Assembly (NCBI RefSeq): GCF_022968825.1
Contig: NZ_JALHKS010000006.1
Span: 124,001-188,000 of the forward strand
Source of the DNA: Chryseobacterium salipaludis
Lineage (GTDB): Bacteria > Bacteroidota > Bacteroidia > Flavobacteriales > Weeksellaceae
DNA length: 64,000 bases
Direction of reading: 5' to 3'
In this document: one piece after another, positions 37,014-47,253 of the stretch
How positions within the stretch are numbered: position 1 is the stretch's first letter
Layout: every line of letters begins with the position of its first letter
Translations under genes and position numbers: made by a program
Notes under the pieces: generated by a model
Seen by the model: the letters and a program-made list of their open reading frames with translations, nothing else
What the model was told of the DNA's origin: nothing
Database searches by the model: none

Positions 37014-37703
37014 TTAGGCAATGCCCTGCTCACGCCAGGTGAAAGGTGTTTTGATGAACCCTGCCGCGACCTGAACAATCTGCTTCGGATCTTTTGCCAC
37101 ATCGAGGCCGTTTGCATCCACCACATCATCTCCCGAGAAATCTGCAGAACCCGGATTAATTGCATTTCTGATGGCAGAAGCGTGCCTTGCCTCCACCAAA
37201 ACTATTTTCCCGGCCATCACCAGGTAATCTAAATTGCTGATTAGCTTACCGGCACCATTGTACGCAGCAACTCCGGTATCTTCCAGTGCTTTTGCGGTCG
37301 CCAGAATTGAATTTCGGCTGTTGAAATCCACACCATCATACTTAAACTCCAGTTTTGGCAACACATCGTTCGTCGCCCCGCTGATCGCTGCTTTAAAGAA
37401 ATCTCTGTGCACCACTTCGTGATGGTAAATATCAGTAAACATCTGCTTCTCGGCATCAGAAATATTTTTGTAAAAATTATTGACCACTTTCGTATAGAAA
37501 TCTGCCTCCAGTTGTTCCAGTGCATAAGCGTAATTCAAAACATCCACATCACCTTTCCCCAGATCAAATACGTCGTTCTGCGGATAATCAAAATCATCAT
37601 CACGGCATCCTGCCAGCGCAAGTCCCGCCAGCACCAGACCGGCACCACCGAGCTTCAGGAAATTTCTCCTGTTGGTATCCAAGGTTACACCCCCATTGGA
37701 CAC
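37014..37703 (-). CDS. Ferritin-like domain lipoprotein with Tat-type signal
   Basis: A 229-residue protein, twin of the broken gene downstream. The N-terminus has a twin-arginine motif (TNRRNFLKLGG) and a lipobox ending LALAGC, so it is likely folded before Tat export and lipid-anchored. The ferritin-like domain has NYAYALEQLEADFYTKV, IYHHEVVHRDFFKAAI and VLVEARHASAIRNAI, each with the Glu/His pairs of a di-metal helix bundle. The only in-frame start is GTG at 37701-37703. An ATG at 37718-37720 followed by six A would be in frame if the run held seven, giving MKKTIEVS. A lost A is therefore suspected. Function unknown. Confidence 0.82.
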   Translation of the reverse strand: MSNGGVTLDTNRRNFLKLGGAGLVLAGLALAGCRDDDFDYPQNDVFDLGKGDVDVLNYAYALEQLEADFYTKVVNNFYKNISDAEKQMFTDIYHHEVVHRDFFKAAISGATNDVLPKLEFKYDGVDFNSRNSILATAKALEDTGVAAYNGAGKLISNLDYLVMAGKIVLVEARHASAIRNAINPGSADFSGDDVVDANGLDVAKDPKQIVQVAAGFIKTPFTWREQGIA

Positions 37704-37720
37704 TTCAATTGTTTTTTCAT

Positions 37721-38014
37721 AATTATATATTTTGGTTAATGGTTCTATTTATAATTACGAAGAGAATTGTACAGCAGTTTTGCATCCGCAGTTAAAAAGC
37801 AGGCTCACACTTATAACTAACTGAAATCCAGCAATAAAAATTTTAAATAATTTAAATTATTCAGATAATCCCTTACCATTTTACCACTTTCATATAGTAT
37901 AATTTGATTTTTATCTAGCGATTTTCAAAATTCTTTAGTAAACTTTTATTTAAGATAATTTATAAAGATGCCTGCCTTAAAGAGCTGCCATATTTTTCCT
38001 ATTTTTGTGAAACT
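37721..38014. other. AT-rich divergent intergenic region upstream of recJ
   Basis: No gene is visible in this 294-base stretch. It must hold the promoters of the ferritin-like pair and of recJ. On the plus strand TATTTTTG at 38000-38007 matches the TANNTTTG minus-7 element exactly, but no TTTG is seen 19-20 bases upstream, and it lies only 7 bases before the recJ ATG, implying a very short leader. Confidence 0.4.
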
Positions 38015-39724
38015 ATGAGTCAAAAATGGATTTACCGACCCGAACCGGATGAGGATATTGTGGATGGGATATGCTCTTCACTTGGTTTTGGCACGTTTGA
38101 ATCCAGAATACTGGTCCTACGTGGTATTGATAACTATCAGAAAGCACGCGAATTTTTCAAACCTAACTTAAACGACATTCATAATCCTTTCTTAATGAAG
38201 GACATGCAGCTTGCCGTGGACCGGATTGCTACCGCAATCGAAAATGGTGAGAAAATTTTGGTGTACGGCGATTATGATGTGGACGGAACCACCGCGGTTG
38301 CCCTGATGTACCTTTATTTAAGCAAAATTGTCGAAAAGAAATACCTCGATTATTACATTCCCGACCGCAATTCGGAGGGATACGGGATTTCAAAAGAAGG
38401 CATTGACTTCGCGAAGGAAAATGATTTTTCTTTGATTATTGCCTTGGATTGCGGAATCAAAGCTTTGGATAAAATTGACTATGCAAAAACACTCGGCGTA
38501 GACTTCATTATTTGCGACCACCATTTGCCGGGCGAAACCATCCCGGATGCTGTCGCTGTACTGGATCCGAAACGGCGCGACTGCCGCTATCCTTTTAAGG
38601 AACTTTCAGGCTGCGGCGTGGGCTTTAAGCTTTGCCAGGGACTGAACACTATTTATAAAATACCGGAAGCTGAACTCTTTGAGCTTACCGATTTACTGGC
38701 GATCTCCATTGCAGCAGATATTGTGTCGATGACCGGCGAAAACCGCGTTCTGGCAAAACAAGGGCTGAAAGTATTACGTAAAACCCGAAATCTCGGTTTG
38801 CGCTTATTAATCCCGGAAGATAAACTCGCTCACTTTGAAATCAGCAATATCGTTTTCGAAATTGCACCCAAGATTAATGCAGCCGGTCGGATCTCGCACG
38901 GGAAAGCAGCCGTGGAACTAATGGTTTCCGATAACCTGAAACACGCGCACCAAATCGTAAATGATATTGTAACGCTGAACGACTCCCGCCGCGAAATGGA
39001 TATGAGCAGCACCATTGAAGCGCTGGAACAGGTAGAGAAAACAGGGCAACTGAACAAGTTAACGACAGTGGTGTATGGCCCGTCGTGGAACAAAGGCGTC
39101 ATTGGTATCGTGGCTTCCCGCTTAATCGAAAGCCATTACAAACCTACTTTGGTATTTACGGATGGGAATAATGGTGAGCTCGTAGCCTCTGCCCGCTCGG
39201 TAGCCGATTTTGATGTACATCATGCACTGGAACGATGCTCGGATCTTTTCCTGAAATTCGGTGGCCATCCTGCGGCAGCCGGCCTGAGTATGGAGAAGGA
39301 AAAATTTGAACAGTTCAAAGAAAAGTTTGAAGCCGTGGTTGCCGAGAAAATTCAGGAACACCAGATTCAACCCAGTCTGACCATTGATGCGGTGATCCAC
39401 CCCGATGCCTTGCACAAGGATTTCTTTTCTTTCCACCGCAAGCTGGCGCCCTTTGGGCCACATAATATGAAACCTATTCTGGTACTGAAAGACATGGCAG
39501 TGGCAGGGTATGTAAAAACGATGGGCAAGGACAATAATCACCTGAAGTTTTATATTCGTCAGGATTCCACCGGTCGTAACGTGGAGTGTGTAGGTTTTAA
39601 ACTGGGGCACTTTGCAGATGATTTCCGTACACGGCGGTTCGATGTTGCCTTTACCATTGAAGAGAATCACTGGAAAGGAAATGTGAATTATTACCTGAAT
39701 ATCCGGGACGTCAAGTTTCTCTAA
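38015..39724 (+). CDS. recJ: Single-stranded-DNA-specific exonuclease RecJ
   Basis: 5'-3' exonuclease of the DHH superfamily used in recombination and mismatch repair. In 569 residues the metal-binding motifs are seen in order: VYGDYDVDGTTAVALM (about 87-102), IIALDCGIKA, FIICDHHLPGE (DHH) and KINAAGRISHGK. The DHHA1 part has GGHPAAAGLSME. A C-terminal OB-fold follows (about 460-569). The size is normal. It stands alone on the plus strand, convergent with the next gene. Confidence 0.95.
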   Translation: MSQKWIYRPEPDEDIVDGICSSLGFGTFESRILVLRGIDNYQKAREFFKPNLNDIHNPFLMKDMQLAVDRIATAIENGEKILVYGDYDVDGTTAVALMYLYLSKIVEKKYLDYYIPDRNSEGYGISKEGIDFAKENDFSLIIALDCGIKALDKIDYAKTLGVDFIICDHHLPGETIPDAVAVLDPKRRDCRYPFKELSGCGVGFKLCQGLNTIYKIPEAELFELTDLLAISIAADIVSMTGENRVLAKQGLKVLRKTRNLGLRLLIPEDKLAHFEISNIVFEIAPKINAAGRISHGKAAVELMVSDNLKHAHQIVNDIVTLNDSRREMDMSSTIEALEQVEKTGQLNKLTTVVYGPSWNKGVIGIVASRLIESHYKPTLVFTDGNNGELVASARSVADFDVHHALERCSDLFLKFGGHPAAAGLSMEKEKFEQFKEKFEAVVAEKIQEHQIQPSLTIDAVIHPDALHKDFFSFHRKLAPFGPHNMKPILVLKDMAVAGYVKTMGKDNNHLKFYIRQDSTGRNVECVGFKLGHFADDFRTRRFDVAFTIEENHWKGNVNYYLNIRDVKFL

Positions 39725-39733
39725 TTTTTATTT

Positions 39734-40885
39734 TTAAACCATCCGGTGCCGCTCAAATTCCCGGCTGCGGTCAAAAAGATAGCGGTACGTGGCCAGCTTA
39801 CGCGTCACCTTGGTATCCAGATTTTCAGCGATGCGTATCATTTTAGGATTAAAATCACCAATCCACTGCATCTCATATTCGGTGAAATCTGTTGTTTTGC
39901 GGAAATGCCTGGTTCCTTCCCAGATCATATAGCCATCCACGCCGCGCCGTTGCCATTCCGGCACCACGCCAAAGACCAAGCCGACCATTTTCTTGTTTCG
40001 CCGGAACTTTTTAATTAATAAAAAGAGGATTTTATAAAAAAGGCCGAATCGTCCGTTCAGATATTTAAACCACTGGTTCAGGTCCGGAATATTCAGCCAC
40101 ATCGCGATGGGTTCGCCCTGATCATATACAAACCACGAGATATGTTCATTGATCGCAGGCTTCAGGGAGCGAAACATCTTCTTGGCCTGCAGTTCCGACA
40201 TTTGTTTTCCTTCACCGTGCTGCGCCCAGGCTTTATTATACACATGCGCAAAATCAGCGGCAAACTTATCGAGGTTGTTTTTCCTTAAAGGTAAAGCGCG
40301 GATATTCGGTTGTTTGGACAGCCGGGCGTGCATATCCATGAAATTCTGTGCTACGGGATCATGTACTTGCCGGCCGAAACATAACTGATTAAAATAAACC
40401 TGAAAACCATAGTTTTCGAAAAGCTGACGGTAATACGGCGCATGATAATTCATTCCATATAAGGGTTCGGTAAACCCTTCTATCAGCAAACCCCAGAACC
40501 GGTCGCGCTCGCCGAAGTTGATCGGTCCGTCCATTGCTTCCATGCCCCGCTTTTGCAGCCATTCTTTTGCGTAATCAAACATAAAATTTGCGGTTGCCTG
40601 ATCATCAACGCAGTCAAAAAAGCCAATGCCGCCGGTAGGTTGTGCCTGGCGGTATTTTTTATTCGTGAAAACAGCCAGCCGGCCTACCGTTTGCCCCGCG
40701 CTGTTTTGAAAGAGAAAGCGTTGACATGCACCGGATTTAAAAAATTTATTTTTAGCCGGATCAAACACCTGTTCCACATCCGGATCCAGCGGACGGATAT
40801 AATGGGGATCGTCTTTAAAAATACGGGATGGAAAATCCAGAAACTCGCGCTGCTGCGGTTTTGAAGTCACAGAAATCACCTTCAT
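39734..40885 (-). CDS. Acetyltransferase-like (GNAT-fold) protein of unknown substrate
   Basis: A 383-residue cytoplasmic protein; the start is the ATG at 40883-40885 (MKVISVTSKPQQ), since longer versions run into the divergent gene's leader. It opens with FPSRIFKDDPHYIRPLDPDV, then RFLFQNSAGQTVGRLAVFTN, and later GVVPEWQRRGVDGYMIWEG, the last resembling the acetyl-CoA loop (Q/RxxGxG/A) of GNAT enzymes. Conserved aromatic patches lie in GMNYHAPYYRQLFENYGF. Homologues are common in Bacteroidota as uncharacterised proteins. No pathway link is visible. The function is not known. Confidence 0.65.
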   Translation of the reverse strand: MKVISVTSKPQQREFLDFPSRIFKDDPHYIRPLDPDVEQVFDPAKNKFFKSGACQRFLFQNSAGQTVGRLAVFTNKKYRQAQPTGGIGFFDCVDDQATANFMFDYAKEWLQKRGMEAMDGPINFGERDRFWGLLIEGFTEPLYGMNYHAPYYRQLFENYGFQVYFNQLCFGRQVHDPVAQNFMDMHARLSKQPNIRALPLRKNNLDKFAADFAHVYNKAWAQHGEGKQMSELQAKKMFRSLKPAINEHISWFVYDQGEPIAMWLNIPDLNQWFKYLNGRFGLFYKILFLLIKKFRRNKKMVGLVFGVVPEWQRRGVDGYMIWEGTRHFRKTTDFTEYEMQWIGDFNPKMIRIAENLDTKVTRKLATYRYLFDRSREFERHRMV

Positions 40886-40964
40886 ATACCAAATGTAGCA
40901 GATTTTCCGGCCAATCAAAAGGATATTTTTATTTTTTTCTGTACTTTTAAAAAAATTGCAGCTT

Positions 40965-41486
40965 GTGAAGAAAACCCTTGTCATTTTCGCCCATCCGTAT
41001 CTGGAATATTCCACGACCAATGTAGAACTGATTAAGATCTACAAGCAGTTTGAGCACGTGGAACTCAAGGATTTATATGAGGAATATGAGGATTTTCATA
41101 TTTCGACGTTTCGCGAGCGAAAGCGGATTCGCGAATATCAGCGGCTTATCTTCCATTTTCCCTTAATCTGGTTTAGTGTACCGCCTTTGCTGAAACTGTG
41201 GATTGATGAGGTTTTCGATATGAGCTGGAAAGCAGAAAGTGATCATCCGCTGCGCAATAAAGATGCCGCCATTATCGTAACAGCCGGTGCCAGTGAACAG
41301 AATTTCCAGCCGGATGGCATTTACAGCACGACTATTGAAGAACTGATGAAACCACTGGTCCTCTCACTTGACGTAAATGGCATTGAGGTGAAAAACCTGC
41401 TCGCTGTGTACGACGCGGATGACCTGCAGCCGGCAGCGCTGGCGCCGGTGGCCGATCAAATTATAAAAATCCTTGAAACCTCATGA
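40965..41486 (+). CDS. NAD(P)H-dependent flavin oxidoreductase, KefF-like
   Basis: Flavodoxin-fold quinone reductase of about 173 residues. The start is GTG at 40965 (protein KKTLVIFAHPYLEYSTTN) or TTG at 40956; no ATG is available. Features are the FMN-site strand LVIFAHP, the typical RLIFHFPLIWFSVPPLLKLW, and VTAGASEQNF. The stop overlaps the antiporter's ATG by 4 bases. In E. coli KefF is the activating subunit of KefC, so the overlap supports a KefF-like ancillary role. Confidence 0.88.
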   Translation: MKKTLVIFAHPYLEYSTTNVELIKIYKQFEHVELKDLYEEYEDFHISTFRERKRIREYQRLIFHFPLIWFSVPPLLKLWIDEVFDMSWKAESDHPLRNKDAAIIVTAGASEQNFQPDGIYSTTIEELMKPLVLSLDVNGIEVKNLLAVYDADDLQPAALAPVADQIIKILETS

Positions 41487-43327
41487 ATGAAAGCTCCTTA
41501 GCGTTTACTGCCCTTATCTTTCTTGGTGCCGCCATCATCATGGTACCGCTCGTCCGTAAATTGGGACTCAGTTCGGTGATCGGCTTTATCCTGGGCGGAA
41601 TCATCATCGGTCCGTTTGGGTTAAAGTTAACCGGCAGCGACTCTCAGGACATTATGGAAGCTACCGAATTTGGCGTGATCATGCTACTTTTCCTGGTAGG
41701 ATTGGAAATTGAGCCCAAAAAGTTCTGGACCATACGAAAAAAGATTATCGGGATGGGACTGGGACAAATGGCGGCTACCATATTTTTATTGCTGGGGATT
41801 TTTTTTCTCGCAGGCTGGCAGTTTAATGCTGCCTTGGTGGCGGCTCTTTGCTTTAGTTTGTCTTCCACGGCGATTGTATTGCAGACCTTAAAAGAAAAAA
41901 ACATTTTCCGGACCGATGTCGGGCAGGCTTCTTTTTCAATTTTACTGTTTCAGGATATTGCGGTAATTCCCATTCTGGCGCTGCTCCCCGCGATTGCCCG
42001 GGTGCCTGATACAGATGAAAAGCAGATTCTGCTGCAGTATTTACCGGAGTGGCTGCAGCCTTTTTCCATTATTATCGGAATAGCATTGCTGGTAGTTCTG
42101 GGCAGATATGTTTTTGTTCCTTTTCTGCGCTACGTTTCACGGTCGGGTATGAACGAACTCCTGACCGCCTCTTCACTCTTCCTGGTGATTGGCGTTTCAG
42201 AACTCATGCATGCTGTCGGACTCAGTGCCGCGCTCGGCGCTTTCCTGGCAGGACTGCTGCTGGCCACCAGTGAGTTCCGCCATGAACTGGAAAGCCAGAT
42301 CGATCCTTTCAAAGGATTATTGCTGGCAGTCTTTTTTGTGAGCGTGGGCGCTACCATCAATTTTTCGGTGATTATGCAGGATCCGCTGTTTATATTCAGC
42401 ACGACGATTGTGGTACTCATTGTGAAGATGCTGGTCTTGCTGGCCGTTGGCCGGTTTTTTAAATTAAAACTTCACCAGAATTTTCTGCTTGCGTTCGGCT
42501 TATCACAGATTGGGGAGTTTGCTTTCGTTCTGATAAACTACTCCACCAAATTATATTTACTGGAACCCGTGCTCAATTCGCAACTCATGGCGATTACGGC
42601 CATCACCATGTGTATTACTCCTATTCTACTTCTGGTTAATGAACATTGGATTGAACCGCGCACCCGACCCAAAAAACCAGGCTTGGGAGAAATGGACACC
42701 CCGAAGAAATTACAAAATGTAATCATCGTCGGATTCGGGCATTTTGGTAGTACGGTCGGTCGGCTACTGCGCGTGAACGGAATCGGTGCTACCGTTTTGG
42801 ACAGTGACAGTGAACGTGTGAACCTTCTGCGCAAGAACGGCTTCAAGGTGTATTACGGCGATGCCTCCAAACCTGCCATCCTTCGTTCCGCCGGTGCCGC
42901 GACGGCAGATCTTTTAATTTTATGTTTAGACAATCCGGAGCAAAATAAATTTATACTTGAATATGCCCGTGAACATTTTCCCCAACTCAAAATATTTGTC
43001 CGCGCAAAAAACCGGCTCGATGCCTACGACTTCATCAACAGCGGCGTGGATAATATATACCGGGAAACCTTGGGCACAGCCGTTGACATGGCCGTTGATG
43101 TTTTAAAAGCGACCGGCATGCGCGCCTATGCAGCCCGCAGGCTTGGCAAAAGATTTATGCTGATTGACAAAGCCATGACCCGGAAACTCGCCAAAGAACA
43201 GCTCCGCGACGAATCCAGCTTTTCCATGAAAGCCTATCTGGACTATGAAGCTGAACTGCTGGCAGAAGACAGCCATTCCTTTGACGAGACCCAGTGGAAT
43301 GAGCATGAGGAATATCAGGATACGTAA
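41483..43327 (+). CDS. KefB/KefC-type cation:proton antiporter (CPA2 family)
   Basis: Potassium efflux system of 614 residues. A CPA2 membrane domain (about 1-385, twelve or more hydrophobic segments, with LSSTAIVLQTL and GLSAALGAFLAGLLL) is followed by an RCK-N regulatory domain (about 405-530). The latter has the Rossmann signature VGFGHFGSTVGRLLRVNG, an Asp-ended second strand TVLDSDSERV, and YYGDASKPAILRSAGA. In E. coli Kef, glutathione adducts open the channel during electrophile stress; glutathione use by this organism is not shown. Coupled to the KefF-like gene by a 4-base overlap. Confidence 0.92.
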   Translation: MNESSLAFTALIFLGAAIIMVPLVRKLGLSSVIGFILGGIIIGPFGLKLTGSDSQDIMEATEFGVIMLLFLVGLEIEPKKFWTIRKKIIGMGLGQMAATIFLLLGIFFLAGWQFNAALVAALCFSLSSTAIVLQTLKEKNIFRTDVGQASFSILLFQDIAVIPILALLPAIARVPDTDEKQILLQYLPEWLQPFSIIIGIALLVVLGRYVFVPFLRYVSRSGMNELLTASSLFLVIGVSELMHAVGLSAALGAFLAGLLLATSEFRHELESQIDPFKGLLLAVFFVSVGATINFSVIMQDPLFIFSTTIVVLIVKMLVLLAVGRFFKLKLHQNFLLAFGLSQIGEFAFVLINYSTKLYLLEPVLNSQLMAITAITMCITPILLLVNEHWIEPRTRPKKPGLGEMDTPKKLQNVIIVGFGHFGSTVGRLLRVNGIGATVLDSDSERVNLLRKNGFKVYYGDASKPAILRSAGAATADLLILCLDNPEQNKFILEYAREHFPQLKIFVRAKNRLDAYDFINSGVDNIYRETLGTAVDMAVDVLKATGMRAYAARRLGKRFMLIDKAMTRKLAKEQLRDESSFSMKAYLDYEAELLAEDSHSFDETQWNEHEEYQDT

Positions 43328-43360
43328 TAGTTCCCTTAAATATAACCAGCAAACGTAATT

Positions 43361-44317
43361 TCAAAACAACGCCCTTGCAATCTCCCGGATGTTGTCACTT
43401 TTCCCCATTGAGTAAAAATGCAGGACTGGCACACCCGCCTGCATCAGTTCGCGGCACTGCGCAATGGCCCATTCAATCCCCACCTGACGAACGGCCGTGT
43501 TATCTTTTGCTTCCTGCATCGCGTTGATCAGCGGTTCGGGCAAATCGATTTTGAAAACCTTCGGCAACATCTGCAAATGCGTTTTCACCGCCACCGGTTT
43601 GATCCCCGGCAGAATGGGCACGGTAATTCCGGCCTCACGCGCAGCGGCTACAAACTCAAAATATTTCTGGTTGTCAAAAAACATTTGCGACACTACATAA
43701 TCAGCGCCCGCTTCCACTTTTTGTTTCAGGCGTTCCAGGTCAAACTGCAGCGAGGGGGCTTCAATGTGCTTCTCCGGATAGCCAGCCACGCCAATGCAGA
43801 ACTTTGTATTATCACCGGCTGCTTCCTCACTGTGCAAAAATTTGCCGCCGCCCAGTTCCCTGATTTGCGTAACCAGCTCACTAGCATACGAATGTCCGCC
43901 GTCCGAGGCCTCGAAATGCTGGTGTCCTTTCATGGCATCGCCACGCAGCGCCATCACATTTTCAATCCCCAGATACATACAGTCAATCAGCAGATATTCC
44001 GTTTCGGCCGGCGTGAAACCACCACACAGCACATGCGGCACCGTATCCACGCCATATTTATGCTGGATCGCTGCACAGATTCCCAGCGTGCCGGGACGCA
44101 TCCGGGTAATGCGCCTTTCCATCAGGCCGTTGCCTTTGTCCAGATACACATACTCCTCGCGCGACGTCGTTACATCCACAAACGGTGGATTAAATTCCAT
44201 CAGCGGATCCAGATTTTTATAGAGATCACCGATACCCGTCCCTTTTTGCGGCGGTACCACCTCCAGTGAGAACAATGTTTTCCCGGCCGCAGCCGCCAGA
44301 TGTTCCGTAATTTTCAT
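43361..44317 (-). CDS. metF: 5,10-Methylenetetrahydrofolate reductase
   Basis: Flavoprotein that makes 5-methyltetrahydrofolate, the methyl donor for MetH. The 318-residue TIM barrel has SLEVVPPQKGTG (the active-site Glu region), FVDVTTSREE, ALRGDAMKGH (folate/FAD loop), ADYVVSQMFFDNQKYF and ILPGIKPV. The ATG is at 44315-44317. It is the last gene of the minus-strand methionine block but is separated from metH by a 181-base spacer filled with a GC-rich repeat, so it may have its own promoter. Confidence 0.95.
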   Translation of the reverse strand: MKITEHLAAAAGKTLFSLEVVPPQKGTGIGDLYKNLDPLMEFNPPFVDVTTSREEYVYLDKGNGLMERRITRMRPGTLGICAAIQHKYGVDTVPHVLCGGFTPAETEYLLIDCMYLGIENVMALRGDAMKGHQHFEASDGGHSYASELVTQIRELGGGKFLHSEEAAGDNTKFCIGVAGYPEKHIEAPSLQFDLERLKQKVEAGADYVVSQMFFDNQKYFEFVAAAREAGITVPILPGIKPVAVKTHLQMLPKVFKIDLPEPLINAMQEAKDNTAVRQVGIEWAIAQCRELMQAGVPVLHFYSMGKSDNIREIARALF

Positions 44318-44356
44318 ATGCTATGTCGTAAAAATAAGTAGTTGTTTACATTGGAT

Positions 44357-44480
44357 TTGGGCGTGTCCCTTTCCCCTGCGAAGCCCCGGGCACGGGCCGC
44401 GCTGTCCGCTACTACTCCTCGGCCTGCCTTCTCAGGCAGGCCTGCGGGGTAAACGCTTCCATCGCTCACGCGGGGTACGC
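44357..44480 (+). repeat. GC-rich REP-like intergenic element between metH and metF
   Basis: The spacer begins TTGGGCGTGTCCC and ends CTCACGCGGGG. Inside is a perfect 9-bp hairpin GGCCTGCCT/AGGCAGGCC with loop TCTC (44421-44442). It is much richer in G+C than the flanks and has no gene. A second element with the same end motifs lies inverted at 49464-49595. Confidence 0.6.
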
Positions 44481-44498
44481 ATCTATGGTCAGTTTTGA

Positions 44499-47159
44499 TT
44501 AAGAAACAAGGTTCGGGCTCAGCCATTTTCGGGCATAATCTGTCTCAATTCCTTTACGGGCGGCATAATCCCGCAGCTGTTCTTCCGTAATTTTCCCGAC
44601 GCCGAAATACTTGGCTTCCGGATGGCCGAAATAATAGCCACTTACCGCTGCCGTCGGGAACATCGCCAGACTTTCCGTGAGTTCCAGCCCGATATTTTCT
44701 TTCACCTTCAGCAGTTCCCAGATGGTTTCTTTTTCGAGATGGTCCGGGCAGGCCGGATATCCCGGAGCCGGACGGATACCGCGGTATTTTTCCGCAATCA
44801 GCGCTTCATTATCCAGTGATTCCGACGCGGCATATCCCCAGCATTTTGTCCGGATTTCATGGTGCAGGAATTCCGCGAAAGCTTCAGCCAAACGGTCAGC
44901 CAGCGCTTTCACCATAATTGCATTGTAATCGTCGCCCTGCTGCTGGTATTCCTGTGCTTTTTCATCGGTTCCAAAACCGGTGGTCACCGCAAACGCACCC
45001 ATATAATCCTGTACACCCGAACCTTCCGGTGCCACAAAGTCACTCAGCGCGAAATATTTTTTGCCGGCAGATTTTTTCAACTGCTGGCGCAGCGTGTGAA
45101 ACTTCACCAATGGTTGCCGGTCCTCATCAAAAACCACAATATCATCCTGCGCGTCCGACTGTGCCGGGAACAAGCCGAAGATTCCTTTTGCCGTCAGCCA
45201 TTGTTCCGAAATAATCTTTTCCAGCATTTCCTGCGCTTCACGATACAGCACGCTCGCCTGCTCGCCCACCACATCGTCTTTCAGGATATCCGGAAACTTG
45301 CCGTGCAAATCCCAGCTCCGGAAAAAAGGCGTCCAGTCCAGGAAAGGCACAAGTTCCCGCAAATCCTGATGTTCAATCACAGTAACGCCCAGTTTGTTAG
45401 GCTGGGCAATATCATCCTGTCGCCACTGGATTTGGTGACGCTCCTCGCGGGCCTGCGCCAGCGGAATATATTCTTTCACAATCTGGCGGCTCAGGAATTT
45501 CTGGCGGAAATCTTCATAATCATTCCGCAACGCTGTCTGATAGCTTTCTTTATTTTGATCCAGCAACTGAGAAACAATCCCGACCGCGCGTGAGGCATCG
45601 TTCACATGCACCACCGGGTGCGAATATTTCGGGAAAATCTTTACGGCTGTGTGCGCTTTACTGGTGGTTGCTCCACCAATGAGCAGCGGTACCTTAATGC
45701 TCTGGCGCTCCATCTCTTCCGCCACATAAATCATTTCATCCAGACTGGGCGTAATTAAGCCACTCAGACCAATAACGTCCACGTCATGTTCCGCGGCAGC
45801 AGCTATAATCTTCTCTGCCGGCACCATCACCCCTAAATCTACGATCTCGTAATTGTTGCAGCCCAGCACCACGCTCACAATATTTTTACCGATATCATGT
45901 ACATCACCCTTCACGGTAGCCATAAGGATTTTGCCGTTCGCAGGTCGTGCCGTATCTTTTTCCGCTTCGATGAAAGGCTGTAAGTACGCCACCGCTTTTT
46001 TCATCACCCGGGCAGATTTTACCACCTGCGGCAGAAACATTTTGCCGCTGCCGAACAGGTCGCCGACCGCGCCCATGCCGGTCATCAGCTGCTGCTCAAT
46101 CACATCGAGCGGCCGGGAGCTTTGTTGCCGTGCTTCTTCTACATCGTCTACAATGAACTTGTCAATCCCTTTTACCAAACCATGGGTGATCCGGTCCTGC
46201 AAAGGTTCCTGTCTCCACGCCAGATCTTCGGTCAGTTCCTTGCGAACAGATTTCACTTTTTCGGCGTAATCCAGCAGTCGTTCGGTGGCATCCGCACGAC
46301 GGTCGAGCAAAACATCCTCTACCAGTTCCAGTAAATCCTTTGGAATGTCATCATACACTTCCAGCAGTGCCGGATTCACAATGCCGATATTCATTCCGGC
46401 TTTTATTGCATGGTACAAAAAAGCGGAGTGCATCGCTTCGCGGACCCGGTCATTTCCGCGGAAGGAGAAAGAAATATTGGAAACACCGCCGCTCACAGAA
46501 ACATGCGGCAGATTTTCGCGCACCCAGCGTGTCGCCTCAATAAAATCAAGTGCGTTCCGCCGGTGTTCCTCCATGCCGGTGGCAACGGGAAAAATATTAA
46601 GATCGAAAATAATATCCTCGGGCGGAAAGCCGGCTTTGTCTATAAGTAAGTCATAGGAGCGTTTGGAAATCTCAATACGGCGGTCGAAGTTATCAGCCTG
46701 ACCGGTTTCATCGAAAGCCATCACAATCACAGCGGCACCATAACGCCGGATGAGTTTTGCCTGCCGGATAAATTCTTCTTCGCCCTCTTTTAAACTGATG
46801 GAATTAACGACACATTTCCCCTGCACCACCTGCAGGCCGGCTTCCAGAATTTCCCACCGCGAGGAATCAATCATAATCGGAATACGGGCAATGTCCGGTT
46901 CTGCGGCAACCAGATTCAGGAAACGAACCATTGCCGCTTTGCCGTCGAGCAGGCCGTCATCGAAATTAACGTCCAGAATCTGCGCACCACCGGTTACCTG
47001 GTCGCGCGCAATCTCCAGTGCCTCGACGTAATTATTTTCTTTAATAAGTCGAAGGAATTTTTTGGAACCGGCTACATTGGTTCGCTCCCCGACATTGATA
47101 AAATTGGATTCCGGTGTAATGACCAAAGGTTCCAGACCGGATAACTGTAAATATTTCAT
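44499..47159 (-). CDS. metH: Methionine synthase, cobalamin-dependent, C-terminal part (folate, B12 and activation domains)
   Basis: Transfers the methyl group from methyltetrahydrofolate to cobalamin; the homocysteine domain is a separate gene at 48424. In 886 residues: pterin-binding domain (about 13-275, [15 protein letters not shown] and ILDVNFDDG), cap and B12 domain (MMxxG-like [22 protein letters not shown]; base-off ligand in [16 protein letters not shown]-type [13 protein letters not shown]). The C-terminal SAM-binding activation domain has [15 protein letters not shown]. The start is ATG 47157-47159; the 19 upstream in-frame codons look non-native. Split MetH is common in Bacteroidota, but the halves usually adjoin. 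Confidence 0.95.
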   Translation of the reverse strand: MKYLQLSGLEPLVITPESNFINVGERTNVAGSKKFLRLIKENNYVEALEIARDQVTGGAQILDVNFDDGLLDGKAAMVRFLNLVAAEPDIARIPIMIDSSRWEILEAGLQVVQGKCVVNSISLKEGEEEFIRQAKLIRRYGAAVIVMAFDETGQADNFDRRIEISKRSYDLLIDKAGFPPEDIIFDLNIFPVATGMEEHRRNALDFIEATRWVRENLPHVSVSGGVSNISFSFRGNDRVREAMHSAFLYHAIKAGMNIGIVNPALLEVYDDIPKDLLELVEDVLLDRRADATERLLDYAEKVKSVRKELTEDLAWRQEPLQDRITHGLVKGIDKFIVDDVEEARQQSSRPLDVIEQQLMTGMGAVGDLFGSGKMFLPQVVKSARVMKKAVAYLQPFIEAEKDTARPANGKILMATVKGDVHDIGKNIVSVVLGCNNYEIVDLGVMVPAEKIIAAAAEHDVDVIGLSGLITPSLDEMIYVAEEMERQSIKVPLLIGGATTSKAHTAVKIFPKYSHPVVHVNDASRAVGIVSQLLDQNKESYQTALRNDYEDFRQKFLSRQIVKEYIPLAQAREERHQIQWRQDDIAQPNKLGVTVIEHQDLRELVPFLDWTPFFRSWDLHGKFPDILKDDVVGEQASVLYREAQEMLEKIISEQWLTAKGIFGLFPAQSDAQDDIVVFDEDRQPLVKFHTLRQQLKKSAGKKYFALSDFVAPEGSGVQDYMGAFAVTTGFGTDEKAQEYQQQGDDYNAIMVKALADRLAEAFAEFLHHEIRTKCWGYAASESLDNEALIAEKYRGIRPAPGYPACPDHLEKETIWELLKVKENIGLELTESLAMFPTAAVSGYYFGHPEAKYFGVGKITEEQLRDYAARKGIETDYARKWLSPNLVS

Positions 47160-47253
47160 AGCGTACGCTGACTTTTTTAGTTGAAAGATTTTACATCTTT
47201 CTGCATTTGCCTCCACAACGGCGGCAACTGCTGTCTGAAGTCAGCGCCTGCCG

